Of a stretch of DNA of 64,000 bases, positions 1 through 9,444 are shown piece by piece. The first letter of the stretch is position 1. The number at the start of each line of letters is the position of its first letter. A program made the translations under genes and the position numbers. The stretch lies in NCBI GenBank assembly GCA_021736305.1, contig JAIPGD010000001.1, forward strand, positions 48,925 to 112,924, read 5' to 3'. Below the pieces are notes generated by a model. The model did not search any database. It was not told the origin of the DNA and saw only the letters and a list, made by a program, of their open reading frames with translations. This stretch comes from Candidatus Izemoplasma sp. (GTDB lineage: Bacteria > Bacillota_I > Bacilli_A > Izemoplasmatales > Hujiaoplasmataceae).

Positions 1-924
1 AAATCTGTTTTATCACAAACTGTTGGGTATATTGATGGTATTCATACTGATGATTGGACAGATGATGCTCTTACATCTCATACATTAGGAGATCTAAAAA
101 GTTTAGGACAAAAATATAATATTAAAGTTCCTAGAAGAATCAATAAAAGTCGTTTAATCGATATTTTGGTTGCTAAATTCAGATTGACTGATGAAGAAAA
201 AGAAGCATTAGAAGACAAAAGTATCCTTGATATTGAAATATATGCTAAGGATAAAGGCTTTAGAATTTCTACTGATCTTAAAAAGAAAGATATGATTGAG
301 TTTTTACGTTACTCTTTAGGTATCTATCATAAAGATGTTCCTGATGATAATTTTAATTATGAACTTCCTTTAGCTGGTAAGACTGAAATATTCGAGGAAG
401 AGGAAAAAGAAGTTCCTGAAGAAAAAGAAACTATTGAAGTAAAAGAAGAAAAAGTAGTTGTTGAAGAAGTTGAAGAAGACACTTCTCCAGATATTGAAGC
501 AATTGAAGAAGAACTTGAAGAAGCAATTGAAGATGTAACTGAAGAGTTTGAGGAAGAAATATTTGAAGAAGAAATTTCTGAAGAAGTTCAGACTGAAGAA
601 GAAACTAGTGACATTGAAATTGAAGAACTTGAAGAAGAACCTGAAAAACCGAAAACGAAAAAATCAGATGAAATTAAGGATTCAGTTCCGACTGAATTAG
701 CTGATAGTGAACTATTAACTGAAGAAGAAAAGGAACTATTAGATGAAAAAATCGCTTTTATTATTCGTAAGTATCATCAGAAAAAACGTCGTAAAAAAAT
801 TCTTTGGACAATCTTTATTGTTTTATTAGTATTGCTTGTTGGTTTTATAGCGTACTCATATATATATTATCACTATATAAATGATGGAAATTTACCTTTT
901 AATATCCCACTCTTTTGGAAATAG
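1..924 (+). CDS. Hypothetical protein (5' partial): two SAP/Rho-N-like helix motifs, Glu-rich linker, C-terminal transmembrane anchor
   Basis: Frame 1 is open from base 1 (KSVLSQTVGYIDGIHTDDWTDDALTSHTLGDLKSLGQKYNIKVPRRINKSRLIDIL...), so the listed TTG at 166 is probably internal. C-terminus KKRRKKILWTIFIVLLVLLVGFIAYSYIYYHY is a TM helix. Confidence 0.75.
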   Translation, partial: KSVLSQTVGYIDGIHTDDWTDDALTSHTLGDLKSLGQKYNIKVPRRINKSRLIDILVAKFRLTDEEKEALEDKSILDIEIYAKDKGFRISTDLKKKDMIEFLRYSLGIYHKDVPDDNFNYELPLAGKTEIFEEEEKEVPEEKETIEVKEEKVVVEEVEEDTSPDIEAIEEELEEAIEDVTEEFEEEIFEEEISEEVQTEEETSDIEIEELEEEPEKPKTKKSDEIKDSVPTELADSELLTEEEKELLDEKIAFIIRKYHQKKRRKKILWTIFIVLLVLLVGFIAYSYIYYHYINDGNLPFNIPLFWK

Positions 925-942
925 AATTATAAGGAGAATTAT

Positions 943-3540
943 TTGAAAGAAGATACAATATCTAAATATACACCAATGATGCAACAATATCTTAAAATAA
1001 AAAAAGACTATAGTGATTATATAGTCTTTTTTAGACTAGGTGACTTTTATGAGATGTTCTTTCAAGATGCTATAATCGCTTCTAAGGAATTAGAAATCGT
1101 TTTAACTGGAAGAGATGCAGGAGCTAAAGAAAAAGTGCCGATGTGTGGTATACCTTATCATTCAGCTAATACTTATCTAGAAAAGCTTGTTAATAAAGGT
1201 TATAAAGTAGCTATTGCTGAACAAACAACTGAACCAACAAAGGGTAAAGGTATTGTTGAAAGAGATGTTGTTAAGTTAATTACTCCAGGAACCGTTATTG
1301 AAGAAGGTTTAGTGAATCAAAAAGATAATAATTATATAGTAGCTATATCTGAGACAAAAAGCGGATTTATACTTGCTTATTCTGATTTAACAACTGGAGA
1401 AAATTTTTTACAAATAATTCCCGATGACTTAGATGTATTATTTAATGAAATATTAAGTTTAAATGTAAAAGAGGTTGTTGTTGATGAAAAATTCAATAAT
1501 AAGTTAATTAAACATTATTTAAATAATTATCAATTGACAATATCAGTAGAAAGTAATACTAGTTTAAAATCATATTACCGGAATTTGGTTGCGGATATTT
1601 ATGATTTAGATTTATTAAAAGCATTTGCTAGATTAATTAATTATCTAGAAAGAACGCAAAAACAAGAATTATTACATTTACAAAAGGTTGAAGTCTATCA
1701 AGCTAACTCATATTTAAGAATAGATAATAACTCTAAAATTAATTTAGAATTAACCAAAACTATGATGTCAAAATCAGAAAAATCGACTTTGTTCTGGTTA
1801 TTAGATAAATGTAAAACTGCTATGGGGTCAAGATATCTTAAACAAACAATTCAAAGACCTTTAATTGATAAAATTTTGATTGAAAAGCGTTATTCATTAG
1901 TTGAGAGTTTTAACGACCATTTTATTGAAAAGGCAGAAATCATTGACTTATTAAAGAAAGTCTATGATTTAGAAAGAATAGTTGGACGTTTATCCTTTGG
2001 GAATTGTAATGCTAAAGATTTAGTTAATCTAAAAAATTCATTAGAAGTAATGCCTAAAATTAAAGATAATCTTATAAATTTAGATAATGATTATTCTAGT
2101 GAATTAGCTAATTCATTTCCAGAACTTTCTAATGTTACTGAATTAATAAATAACGCAATAATTGACAACCCACCTTTAACGATAAAAGAAGGTAATTTCA
2201 TTAAACCAGGTTACTCTGAACAGTTAGATGAAATAAAATCAATTTCAGAAAATGCTAAAGCATGGTTAGATAAATTTGTTAAACAAGAACGAGAAAAAAC
2301 TGGAATTAAAAACTTAAAAGTTGGATATAATAAAGTGTTTGGTTATTACATAGAAATATCTAAAGGTCAAATTTCACAAGTTAAACCCGAATTTGGCTAT
2401 GATAGAAAACAAACCCTAACTAATTCAGAAAGATATATTACTGATGAACTAAAAGAAAAAGAAGCAATTATTCTAGGTTCTAAAGAAAAAACAGAACAAC
2501 TAGAATATGAACTCTTTGTTGAAATCCGTGAAAGTGTACAAAAAGAAACAACCAAACTTCAAACACTAGCTAGAAAAATAGCTTTAGTTGATATGTTAAT
2601 CGCATTTTCAACTATATCTATGGAAAAACGATATATAAAACCTAACATTACTAATTCTAAAAAATTAGAAATTATTGATGGAAGACATCCAGTAGTTGAA
2701 GCGATTAATTCAGAAGTTTTTATTGAAAATTCTTTAACTATGGATGAAGATAATAATATCTTATTAATAACTGGGCCGAATATGAGTGGTAAATCTACTT
2801 ATATGCGGCAAACTGCATTAATAATTATTATGGCGCAAATGGGATGTTTTGTTCCAGCAAAATCTGCCGAGATATTTATTATTGACCAAATCTTTACAAG
2901 AATAGGCGCAAGTGATGATTTAAGTTCTGGACAATCAACTTTTATGGTTGAAATGAATCAAGTTAACTATGCTCTAAAAAACGCTACTGAAAAGAGTATA
3001 ATTCTTTTTGATGAAATCGGTAGAGGTACTGCAACATATGATGGAATGGCTCTAGCACAAGCAATTATTGAGTATTGTCATCACAAATTAAAAGCAAAAA
3101 TATTATTTTCTACTCATTATCATGAATTGACATATTTAGAAGATGGTCTAAAGACTTTAAGAAATGTTCATGTTAAAGCAAAAGAAGAAAATGGTAATAT
3201 TGTCTTTTTACATAAAGTTGCTAAAGGTCCAACTGATAGATCTTATGGTATACATGTAGCTAAACTTGCTAAAATGCCAAAAGTAGTGATTGAAAGATCA
3301 ACTGAAATATTAAAAGAGTTAGAAAAAAATCATGGTTATAATGTTATAAAACCACAAACAATTGATTTATTTAATTATCTTGAAGCGACAGAAAAAGATA
3401 CAGAAGAAAAAGAAAAATATGCATCAGTTATCGAACAATTAAAAACCATTGATATATTAGATATTACACCATTAAATGCAATGAATATATTAAATGATGC
3501 AATCGAAGAGATTAAAAAAATTGATAAAAAGGATAAATAA
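943..3540 (+). CDS. mutS: DNA mismatch repair ATPase MutS
   Basis: GPNMSGKSTYMRQTALI Walker A, DEIGRGTATYDGMA, FSTHYHEL; TTG start behind AAGGAG. Confidence 0.97.
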   Translation: MKEDTISKYTPMMQQYLKIKKDYSDYIVFFRLGDFYEMFFQDAIIASKELEIVLTGRDAGAKEKVPMCGIPYHSANTYLEKLVNKGYKVAIAEQTTEPTKGKGIVERDVVKLITPGTVIEEGLVNQKDNNYIVAISETKSGFILAYSDLTTGENFLQIIPDDLDVLFNEILSLNVKEVVVDEKFNNKLIKHYLNNYQLTISVESNTSLKSYYRNLVADIYDLDLLKAFARLINYLERTQKQELLHLQKVEVYQANSYLRIDNNSKINLELTKTMMSKSEKSTLFWLLDKCKTAMGSRYLKQTIQRPLIDKILIEKRYSLVESFNDHFIEKAEIIDLLKKVYDLERIVGRLSFGNCNAKDLVNLKNSLEVMPKIKDNLINLDNDYSSELANSFPELSNVTELINNAIIDNPPLTIKEGNFIKPGYSEQLDEIKSISENAKAWLDKFVKQEREKTGIKNLKVGYNKVFGYYIEISKGQISQVKPEFGYDRKQTLTNSERYITDELKEKEAIILGSKEKTEQLEYELFVEIRESVQKETTKLQTLARKIALVDMLIAFSTISMEKRYIKPNITNSKKLEIIDGRHPVVEAINSEVFIENSLTMDEDNNILLITGPNMSGKSTYMRQTALIIIMAQMGCFVPAKSAEIFIIDQIFTRIGASDDLSSGQSTFMVEMNQVNYALKNATEKSIILFDEIGRGTATYDGMALAQAIIEYCHHKLKAKILFSTHYHELTYLEDGLKTLRNVHVKAKEENGNIVFLHKVAKGPTDRSYGIHVAKLAKMPKVVIERSTEILKELEKNHGYNVIKPQTIDLFNYLEATEKDTEEKEKYASVIEQLKTIDILDITPLNAMNILNDAIEEIKKIDKKDK

Positions 3541-5228
3541 TGGGTGTTATTAAGAAACTAGATCCAATTATTGCTAATAAAATAGCTGCTGGTGAAGTGA
3601 TTGAAAAATTAGCTAATGTTGTTAAAGAACTTGTTGAAAATGCAATTGATGCTAATGCAACTCATATTGATATAGACTTATTAGAGTCTGGCTTAAAACG
3701 TATAAGAGTGATTGATGATGGAGATGGAATGGATTCAGAAGACATTGAAGCTGCCTTTGAAAGACATGCTACATCAAAAATCGCTTCAGTTAATGATTTA
3801 TTTAGAATTAAATCATTAGGCTTTAGAGGTGAAGCAATTCCTTCAATAGCCTCAATAGCTAAGGTATCAATAACCAGTAAAAAAGATGACCAAGCAAAAG
3901 TGGTTGTTTTTGATAATGGAAAGTTTATTAAGAAAGCAGATGCTACTCTTAATAAAGGCACACAAGTTGATGTAGAAAAAATCTTCCATTACACCCCCGC
4001 AAGATTTAAGTATTTAAAATCAGAAAACTATGAATTAGCAATGATTCAAAATTTACTTTATCAATTTGCACTTTCATATCCAAACATTGCATTTCGTTTA
4101 ACGAATAATAAAAAAGGACTTTTTTCTTCAAATGGTAATGGTGATGTTTTAAACTTAATAGCGCAAATTTATGGCGCAAATGTTGGTAAATCACTTATCG
4201 AATTTTCTGGTGTTACTAGAGACTATGAAATTCATGGTTATACCACAAAACCAGTTATTAACCGCTCTAATAAAAACTACATTCATATTATTGTTAATCA
4301 TCGAGTAATTCAAGACACACAAATTATTCGTGCAATTTTAGAAAGTTATGATCAACTAATTCCTAAACAAAGATATCCTATTACTGCATTATATATTGAT
4401 GTTGATCCAATATTAATAGATGTAAATGTTCATCCACGTAAACAAGAAATAAAATTTTCTGAAAAAAATGCTTTATTAGCTTTAATTAAAACATCAATTA
4501 AAAAAGAAGTATCAAGCAAACCTATCTATCAAGAAGTAGAAAAAAAATATTCACAAACAGCTTTAAGCTTTAGTGAAAAGAAAAATGATGATTATTATAA
4601 TAAAACACCTAATAAAGAATTAGAACCAACGAAAACTAAAGCTAAATTAGTGATTCCTGATTTAGAATATATTGGACAATATCTCGGGACTTATTTATTG
4701 TTTCAAAATGAAGCGGGATTATTTTTACTTGATCAACACGCAGCTGCCGAAAGAATTCGTTATGAAAAGTACTTAGAAGCGATGAATAGAAATAATACAG
4801 AAATAAAATCTACCTTAATACCATTAAAATTAGATTTTCCTGGTGATGTTATATCTAAAGCAAAACAATACCTTGAAGATATTGAAAAATTAGGAATTAA
4901 TTTAGAATTTTTTGATTCACATATTTTAGTAAAAAAAATACCTCAATGGTTTCCCGAAAACTATGAAGAAATCTATTTAGAAACGATTATCAATAACTTT
5001 ATTGATGAAGTCCCTAATGATAAATCAACTTTAATTGATGGTTTAGCTAAATTATTGGCTTGTAAGCACTCGTTAAAAGCTAATCATTATATTACTGAAG
5101 TTGAAGCTAATCATTTAGTTAGTGACTTAAGAAAATGTGATAGGCCATATACTTGTCCTCATGGGAGACCAATCATAGTGAAATTGAAATATCAAGAAAT
5201 AGAACATTGGTTTAACCGGGTGATATAA
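3540..5228 (+). CDS. mutL: DNA mismatch repair protein MutL (endonuclease-type)
   Basis: GHKL motifs (ELVENAIDANA, GFRGEA) and C-terminal DQHAAAERIRYE matching DQHA(X)2E(X)4E. Confidence 0.97.
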   Translation: MGVIKKLDPIIANKIAAGEVIEKLANVVKELVENAIDANATHIDIDLLESGLKRIRVIDDGDGMDSEDIEAAFERHATSKIASVNDLFRIKSLGFRGEAIPSIASIAKVSITSKKDDQAKVVVFDNGKFIKKADATLNKGTQVDVEKIFHYTPARFKYLKSENYELAMIQNLLYQFALSYPNIAFRLTNNKKGLFSSNGNGDVLNLIAQIYGANVGKSLIEFSGVTRDYEIHGYTTKPVINRSNKNYIHIIVNHRVIQDTQIIRAILESYDQLIPKQRYPITALYIDVDPILIDVNVHPRKQEIKFSEKNALLALIKTSIKKEVSSKPIYQEVEKKYSQTALSFSEKKNDDYYNKTPNKELEPTKTKAKLVIPDLEYIGQYLGTYLLFQNEAGLFLLDQHAAAERIRYEKYLEAMNRNNTEIKSTLIPLKLDFPGDVISKAKQYLEDIEKLGINLEFFDSHILVKKIPQWFPENYEEIYLETIINNFIDEVPNDKSTLIDGLAKLLACKHSLKANHYITEVEANHLVSDLRKCDRPYTCPHGRPIIVKLKYQEIEHWFNRVI

Positions 5229-6107
5229 ATGGATTTATTAGTAATTGTAGGACCAACAGGAGTTGGGAAAACCCAATTATCAATTGTTTTAGCAAAAGAA
5301 TTTAATGGAGAAATAATTTCTGGGGATGCTATGCAATTTTATAAAGGAATGGACATTGGAACTGCCAAAGCAACCAAAACGCAAAGAGACAGTGTTAAAC
5401 ATCATTTATTAGATATTTTAGAACCTAATGAGACTTTTACAGTAGTCGACTATCAAAAAATGGTAAGAGAAAAAATCGATAATATTAAAGCAAAAAATAA
5501 ATTACCGATTTTAGTTGGTGGCTCAGGTTTATATATTCAATCGATAATTTATAACTATAAATTTAAAGGAAATAAAAGCAAACAAAAAGATGAATTGAAT
5601 AATCTATCATTAACCGACTTACAAAACCAGTTAAAAAAACATAATCCACTTTTATATGAAAAGATTGATTTAGAAAATAAAAGACGCGTAATAAGAGCTT
5701 TAGAAAAAACTGATGATGATATTCAAAAGCAAGTTAAACCATATTATAACGATTCTTTAGTGATTGGATTGAATACTGAAAGAAATAAACTTTACGAAAG
5801 AATCAATAACCGCGTTGATTTAATGATTAAAAACGGTTTATTAGAAGAAGTTAAAACACTGTATGATAAAAAAATTAATTCTCAAAGTGTTCAGGCTATA
5901 GGATATAAAGAATTTTATCTGTATTTTTCTGGAGAAATTACTTTAGAAGAAGCAATTAGACTAGTAAAAAGAAACTCAAGGAGATATGCAAAAAGACAGC
6001 TAACTTGGTTTAGAAATAAAATGAATGTAAATTGGTTTGAAAGTGATTTTACTGATTTTGAATTAACAATTCAAGACGTGAAAAAATTCATAAAAAAAAG
6101 AAGCTAG
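5229..6107 (+). CDS. miaA: tRNA dimethylallyltransferase MiaA
   Basis: IVGPTGVGKTQLS, SGDAMQFYKGMDIGTAK, QAIGYKE, KRNSRRYAKRQLTWFR. Confidence 0.97.
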   Translation: MDLLVIVGPTGVGKTQLSIVLAKEFNGEIISGDAMQFYKGMDIGTAKATKTQRDSVKHHLLDILEPNETFTVVDYQKMVREKIDNIKAKNKLPILVGGSGLYIQSIIYNYKFKGNKSKQKDELNNLSLTDLQNQLKKHNPLLYEKIDLENKRRVIRALEKTDDDIQKQVKPYYNDSLVIGLNTERNKLYERINNRVDLMIKNGLLEEVKTLYDKKINSQSVQAIGYKEFYLYFSGEITLEEAIRLVKRNSRRYAKRQLTWFRNKMNVNWFESDFTDFELTIQDVKKFIKKRS

Positions 6108-6125
6108 GCTTCTTAATTTTATTTC
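6099..6125. terminator. Bidirectional intrinsic terminator between miaA and the rhodanese-like gene
   Basis: AAGAAGCTAGGCTTCTT hairpin, A-rich 5' flank and T-rich 3' flank, between convergent genes. Confidence 0.6.
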
Positions 6126-6520
6126 TTTGGATATGGCCAATTATCTAGTCCGCCTTTTAAGACATAAACTGGATTATAACCTTTCCTCATTAATTTTTTA
6201 CCAACTTTTTTTACTAAACCAGTATCTTTGTCATGGTAAAGGAAAATTGGTTGATCAGCTCTGATTAAATAAAGATTCTGAAACACAGATTTTTTAGGGT
6301 AGTTTCGGCTACCATTAATCTTTTCTTTTTGATAATCTTCTTCAGATCGAATATCAATTAATTGACCTCTTCGCATATTTTTACGGAATTCATCTGGTTC
6401 TAAATAAAGTAAACCACCTTGATTCTTCTTGTTTTTAGATAATGCAATTAAAAAACCAAGAGAAATACCAAGTACAACGGGTAATATCCACTCTGATATT
6501 GCTAAAAACATCATAATCAC
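6119..6520 (-). CDS. Membrane-anchored rhodanese-like domain protein (YqhL-like), no active-site Cys
   Basis: N-terminal TM, then LIDIRSEEDYQKEKINGSRNYP and VLKGGLDNWPYP; active-site loop reads IFLYHDKDTGLVKK without Cys. Confidence 0.8.
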   Translation of the reverse strand: MIMMFLAISEWILPVVLGISLGFLIALSKNKKNQGGLLYLEPDEFRKNMRRGQLIDIRSEEDYQKEKINGSRNYPKKSVFQNLYLIRADQPIFLYHDKDTGLVKKVGKKLMRKGYNPVYVLKGGLDNWPYPKK

Positions 6521-6560
6521 CTCTTTTTGACTACTAATATTATAGTAGAAGTGAAAACTA

Positions 6561-6589
6561 TTGTCAATAAAGTGATTTTATATTATAAT
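6561..6589 (+). promoter_or_regulatory. Sigma70/SigA-type promoter of efp
   Basis: TTGTCA-17 nt-TATAAT. Confidence 0.75.
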
Positions 6590-6653
6590 GACTCTGTTAG
6601 ATATTTTTTATGGGAAGGAGTAAATAATAAATTAAATTTATTATTATTACTAT

Positions 6654-7217
6654 ATGATTACAACTAATGACTTTAAAACAGGATTAACAATTAAATACGA
6701 AGGTGATTTATATCAAGTTATAGAATTCCAACATGTAAAACCTGGTAAAGGTAGCGCATTTGTTCGTACAAAACTACGTAATTTAAGAACTAATTCTGTT
6801 ATCGATAAAACATTTAATTCAGGAATAAAAATAGAAACAGCAATGATTGAAAAAAACACAATGCAATATTTATATCATGATGGTGAAACTCATGTATTTA
6901 TGAATAATGATACTTATGAACAACTAGAATTGCATGAATCTATGCTTGAAGGAAAATTAGAGTTTATTAAAGAAGGTATGGAAATCATAATTATTTCTTT
7001 TGAAAAAGAAATTTTAGGGATTGAATTACCTGATAAGGTAACTTTAGAGATTGTCTCAACACCAGGCGGTGCTAGAGGTAATACAGCAAGTAACGCAACA
7101 AAAGAAGCATTGACAGATACAGGTTTAAGATTATCAGTACCTTTATTTATCAATGAAGGAGATAAAATCGTTGTTTCTACTGAAACAGGGAAATACGATA
7201 CAAGAGCTAAAGAATAA
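6654..7217 (+). CDS. efp: Elongation factor P
   Basis: MITTNDFKTGLTIKYEGDLYQVIEFQHVKPGKGSAFVRTKLRNL; C-terminal TGLRLSVPLFINEGDKIVVSTETGKY. Confidence 0.97.
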   Translation: MITTNDFKTGLTIKYEGDLYQVIEFQHVKPGKGSAFVRTKLRNLRTNSVIDKTFNSGIKIETAMIEKNTMQYLYHDGETHVFMNNDTYEQLELHESMLEGKLEFIKEGMEIIIISFEKEILGIELPDKVTLEIVSTPGGARGNTASNATKEALTDTGLRLSVPLFINEGDKIVVSTETGKYDTRAKE

Positions 7218-7232
7218 AAGGAAGTGATTTTT

Positions 7233-8612
7233 TTGGAAGTTAGTCAGATGTGGCTAGTCTTACAAGTTTTAGCATCCATTGACCCTGGGTTGATTATTTT
7301 GATGCTAGGATTAATAATGGTTTCAGCGTTTTTTTCATCTACTGAAACCGCCTATTCCTCCGTTGGGAGACTTAGATTAAAAACCTTGGTTGAATTAAAT
7401 AAACCAGGATCAAAAAAAGCATTATGGATAGTTGATAATTTTGATAAAACATTAACAACACTGTTAGTAGGAAATAATTTAGCTAATATTGGACTTGCAA
7501 CAGTCAGTGTTATCTTTTTTACTAATATATTTGCTGGGATAACTAATCCGAGTACACAACAAACTGTTGTTGCTTTAATGAATACAGGTGTTATGACAAT
7601 CATAATTTTGATATTTGGTGAAATTATGCCAAAAACTTATGCAAAGAGTAATTCTGAAAAATTTTCATTAAGAATGTCAAAATTCATCTATTTTCTTATA
7701 AGAATAATGACACCACTAACCTTTATGTTTTTATTATTAAACCGAAAAGTTAGTGGCAGAATTGAACCTAATAAACGAATTAGTGTTACTGAAAGTGACC
7801 TTGAAACCATAATTGATACAATGGAAGAAGAGGGTTCTATTCAAGTTGGTGAAGCAGATATGTTACAAAGTGTTTTAGAATTATCAGATATCTGCGTAGA
7901 AGAAATTATGACACCTAGAGTAGATGTTATTGCTATAGGAGTAAATGATTCAGTTTCAAAAATCAAACGAATGTTTTTTCAAAATAAATTTTCGCGAATT
8001 CCAGTATTTGAAGATAATATTGATAATATTATTGGGATTCTATCAGAAAGAGATTTTTATACTAAGCTATTACAAAAACAAAATGTAAATTTGCGAAGTC
8101 TCGTACGTCCAGCTTTATTTATTCCAACATCTACGAAAGTAGATAGTTTAATTGCGCTTTTACAAAACAAAAATACACATTTAGCAATTGTTGTGGATGA
8201 ATATGGTGGTGTAGATGGAATTGTTACTATGGAAGATGCTTTAGAAGAGTTGGTTGGTGAAATTTATGATGAACATGATGAGGTTATCGAAACCATTACA
8301 AAAAAAGACGATTATAACTACTTAATCAACGCAGACTACGATTTAGAAGATCTATTTGAAGATTTAAACTTAGGAAAACCTCCTGTATCAGATTCAACAA
8401 GTATTGGTGGTTGGTTATTTGAAATGTTTCAGGATATTCCTGAAATTGATGAAGAAATAGAATATGAAGTAAGATATAATCAAGAATATGATGAATTAAG
8501 TGAGCTTATCAATGAAGATAAGGCTACATTAATATTTAAAATTCTTAAAGTTAAGAAACGAAGAATTAAATCAGTATTGATGACAATTAAAGTTGAGGAT
8601 TCTGATAACTAA
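7233..8612 (+). CDS. CNNM/CorC-type hemolysin family transporter (DUF21 + CBS + CorC_HlyC)
   Basis: SAFFSSTETAYSSV, GEIMPKTYAK, EEIMTPRVDV, VVDEYGGVDGIVTMEDALEELVGEI. TTG at 7233 has better SD spacing than GTG at 7224. Confidence 0.92.
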   Translation: MEVSQMWLVLQVLASIDPGLIILMLGLIMVSAFFSSTETAYSSVGRLRLKTLVELNKPGSKKALWIVDNFDKTLTTLLVGNNLANIGLATVSVIFFTNIFAGITNPSTQQTVVALMNTGVMTIIILIFGEIMPKTYAKSNSEKFSLRMSKFIYFLIRIMTPLTFMFLLLNRKVSGRIEPNKRISVTESDLETIIDTMEEEGSIQVGEADMLQSVLELSDICVEEIMTPRVDVIAIGVNDSVSKIKRMFFQNKFSRIPVFEDNIDNIIGILSERDFYTKLLQKQNVNLRSLVRPALFIPTSTKVDSLIALLQNKNTHLAIVVDEYGGVDGIVTMEDALEELVGEIYDEHDEVIETITKKDDYNYLINADYDLEDLFEDLNLGKPPVSDSTSIGGWLFEMFQDIPEIDEEIEYEVRYNQEYDELSELINEDKATLIFKILKVKKRRIKSVLMTIKVEDSDN

Positions 8613-8632
8613 GTGGAATTCCTCACTTTTTT
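8589..8632 (+). terminator. Possible intrinsic terminator/attenuator overlapping the end of the CNNM gene
   Basis: AAAGTTGAGGATTC...GAATTCCTCACTTTTTT bulged stem plus T-tract, directly before the rluB SD. Confidence 0.45.
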
Positions 8633-8649
8633 AAGAAAGGAGCAAATCT

Positions 8650-9369
8650 ATGGAAAGATTACAAAAAATAATCGCGAAAGCGGGGATTACTTCAAGAAGA
8701 AAAGCTGAAGATTTGATAACTGAAGGCAAAGTAAAAGTAAATGGAGAAATTGTAACTGAATTAGGTACAAGAGCTTCTTTTTCTGATGAAATAATTGTCG
8801 ATGGAAAAAAGATACATAGAGAAAACTTGGTTTATTTTGTTCTTTATAAACCTGAAGGTTATATTTCGGCTGTAAAAGATCAATTTAACCGTAAAACAGT
8901 TGTGGATTTAATTCCAGTAAAAGAAAAGATATTTCCAGTAGGTCGTTTAGATTATGATACTTCCGGTCTTATACTTATAACTAATGATGGTGACTTTGCT
9001 CAACATATGATACATCCTAAATATATGATTGAAAAAGAATATTATGTGAGAATCAAAGGCTTGTTAAGAAAAGAATCATCAATTCTACTCGCTAAGGGAT
9101 TGAAATATGATGGAATTCAAGCAATGCCAGCAAAAGTATGGAATGTAAACTACGATGAAAAGAAAGAAACTACCTTCTTAAATATTATTATAACTGAAGG
9201 TAAAAATCACCAAGTTAAAAAGATGTTCGAAGCTTTAGGGCATGAAGTTATTAAGCTTAAACGAGAACGTTTTGGAACAGTAACTTTAGAGGGATTAAAC
9301 AAAGGCGAATACCGAATTTTGAAACCTCATGAAATAAAAACCCTCTATAACCTTTCTAAAAACGGGTAA
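8650..9369 (+). CDS. rluB: RsuA/RluB-family pseudouridine synthase
   Basis: S4 domain MERLQKIIAKAGITSRRKAEDLI; GRLDYDTSGLILITNDGDF; EGKNHQVKKM. Confidence 0.92.
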   Translation: MERLQKIIAKAGITSRRKAEDLITEGKVKVNGEIVTELGTRASFSDEIIVDGKKIHRENLVYFVLYKPEGYISAVKDQFNRKTVVDLIPVKEKIFPVGRLDYDTSGLILITNDGDFAQHMIHPKYMIEKEYYVRIKGLLRKESSILLAKGLKYDGIQAMPAKVWNVNYDEKKETTFLNIIITEGKNHQVKKMFEALGHEVIKLKRERFGTVTLEGLNKGEYRILKPHEIKTLYNLSKNG

Positions 9370-9444
9370 AGAAAAAAAACTAACGATTTATTCTAGCCAA
9401 ATCTTAAAAATATGATATAATGTTTAAAGGTTGAGGAGGTTTAG

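Noticed and set aside
400-660. GAAGAA-rich tract as a tandem DNA repeat or phase-variable tract
   Set aside because: Irregular Glu codon run encoding an acidic linker; no fixed unit length or homopolymer tract.
3662-3961. Minus-strand ORFs inside mutL (3662-3961, 4006-4194) and similar antisense ORFs at 6914, 7352, 11050, 17642, 20589, 31694, 31960, 32627, 33708, 36332, 38945, 41576, 45203, 48472, 58321, 59163, 60162, 60620
   Set aside because: They lie fully opposite well-conserved genes, have no SD support or recognisable motifs, and are expected by chance in AT-rich codon-biased sequence.
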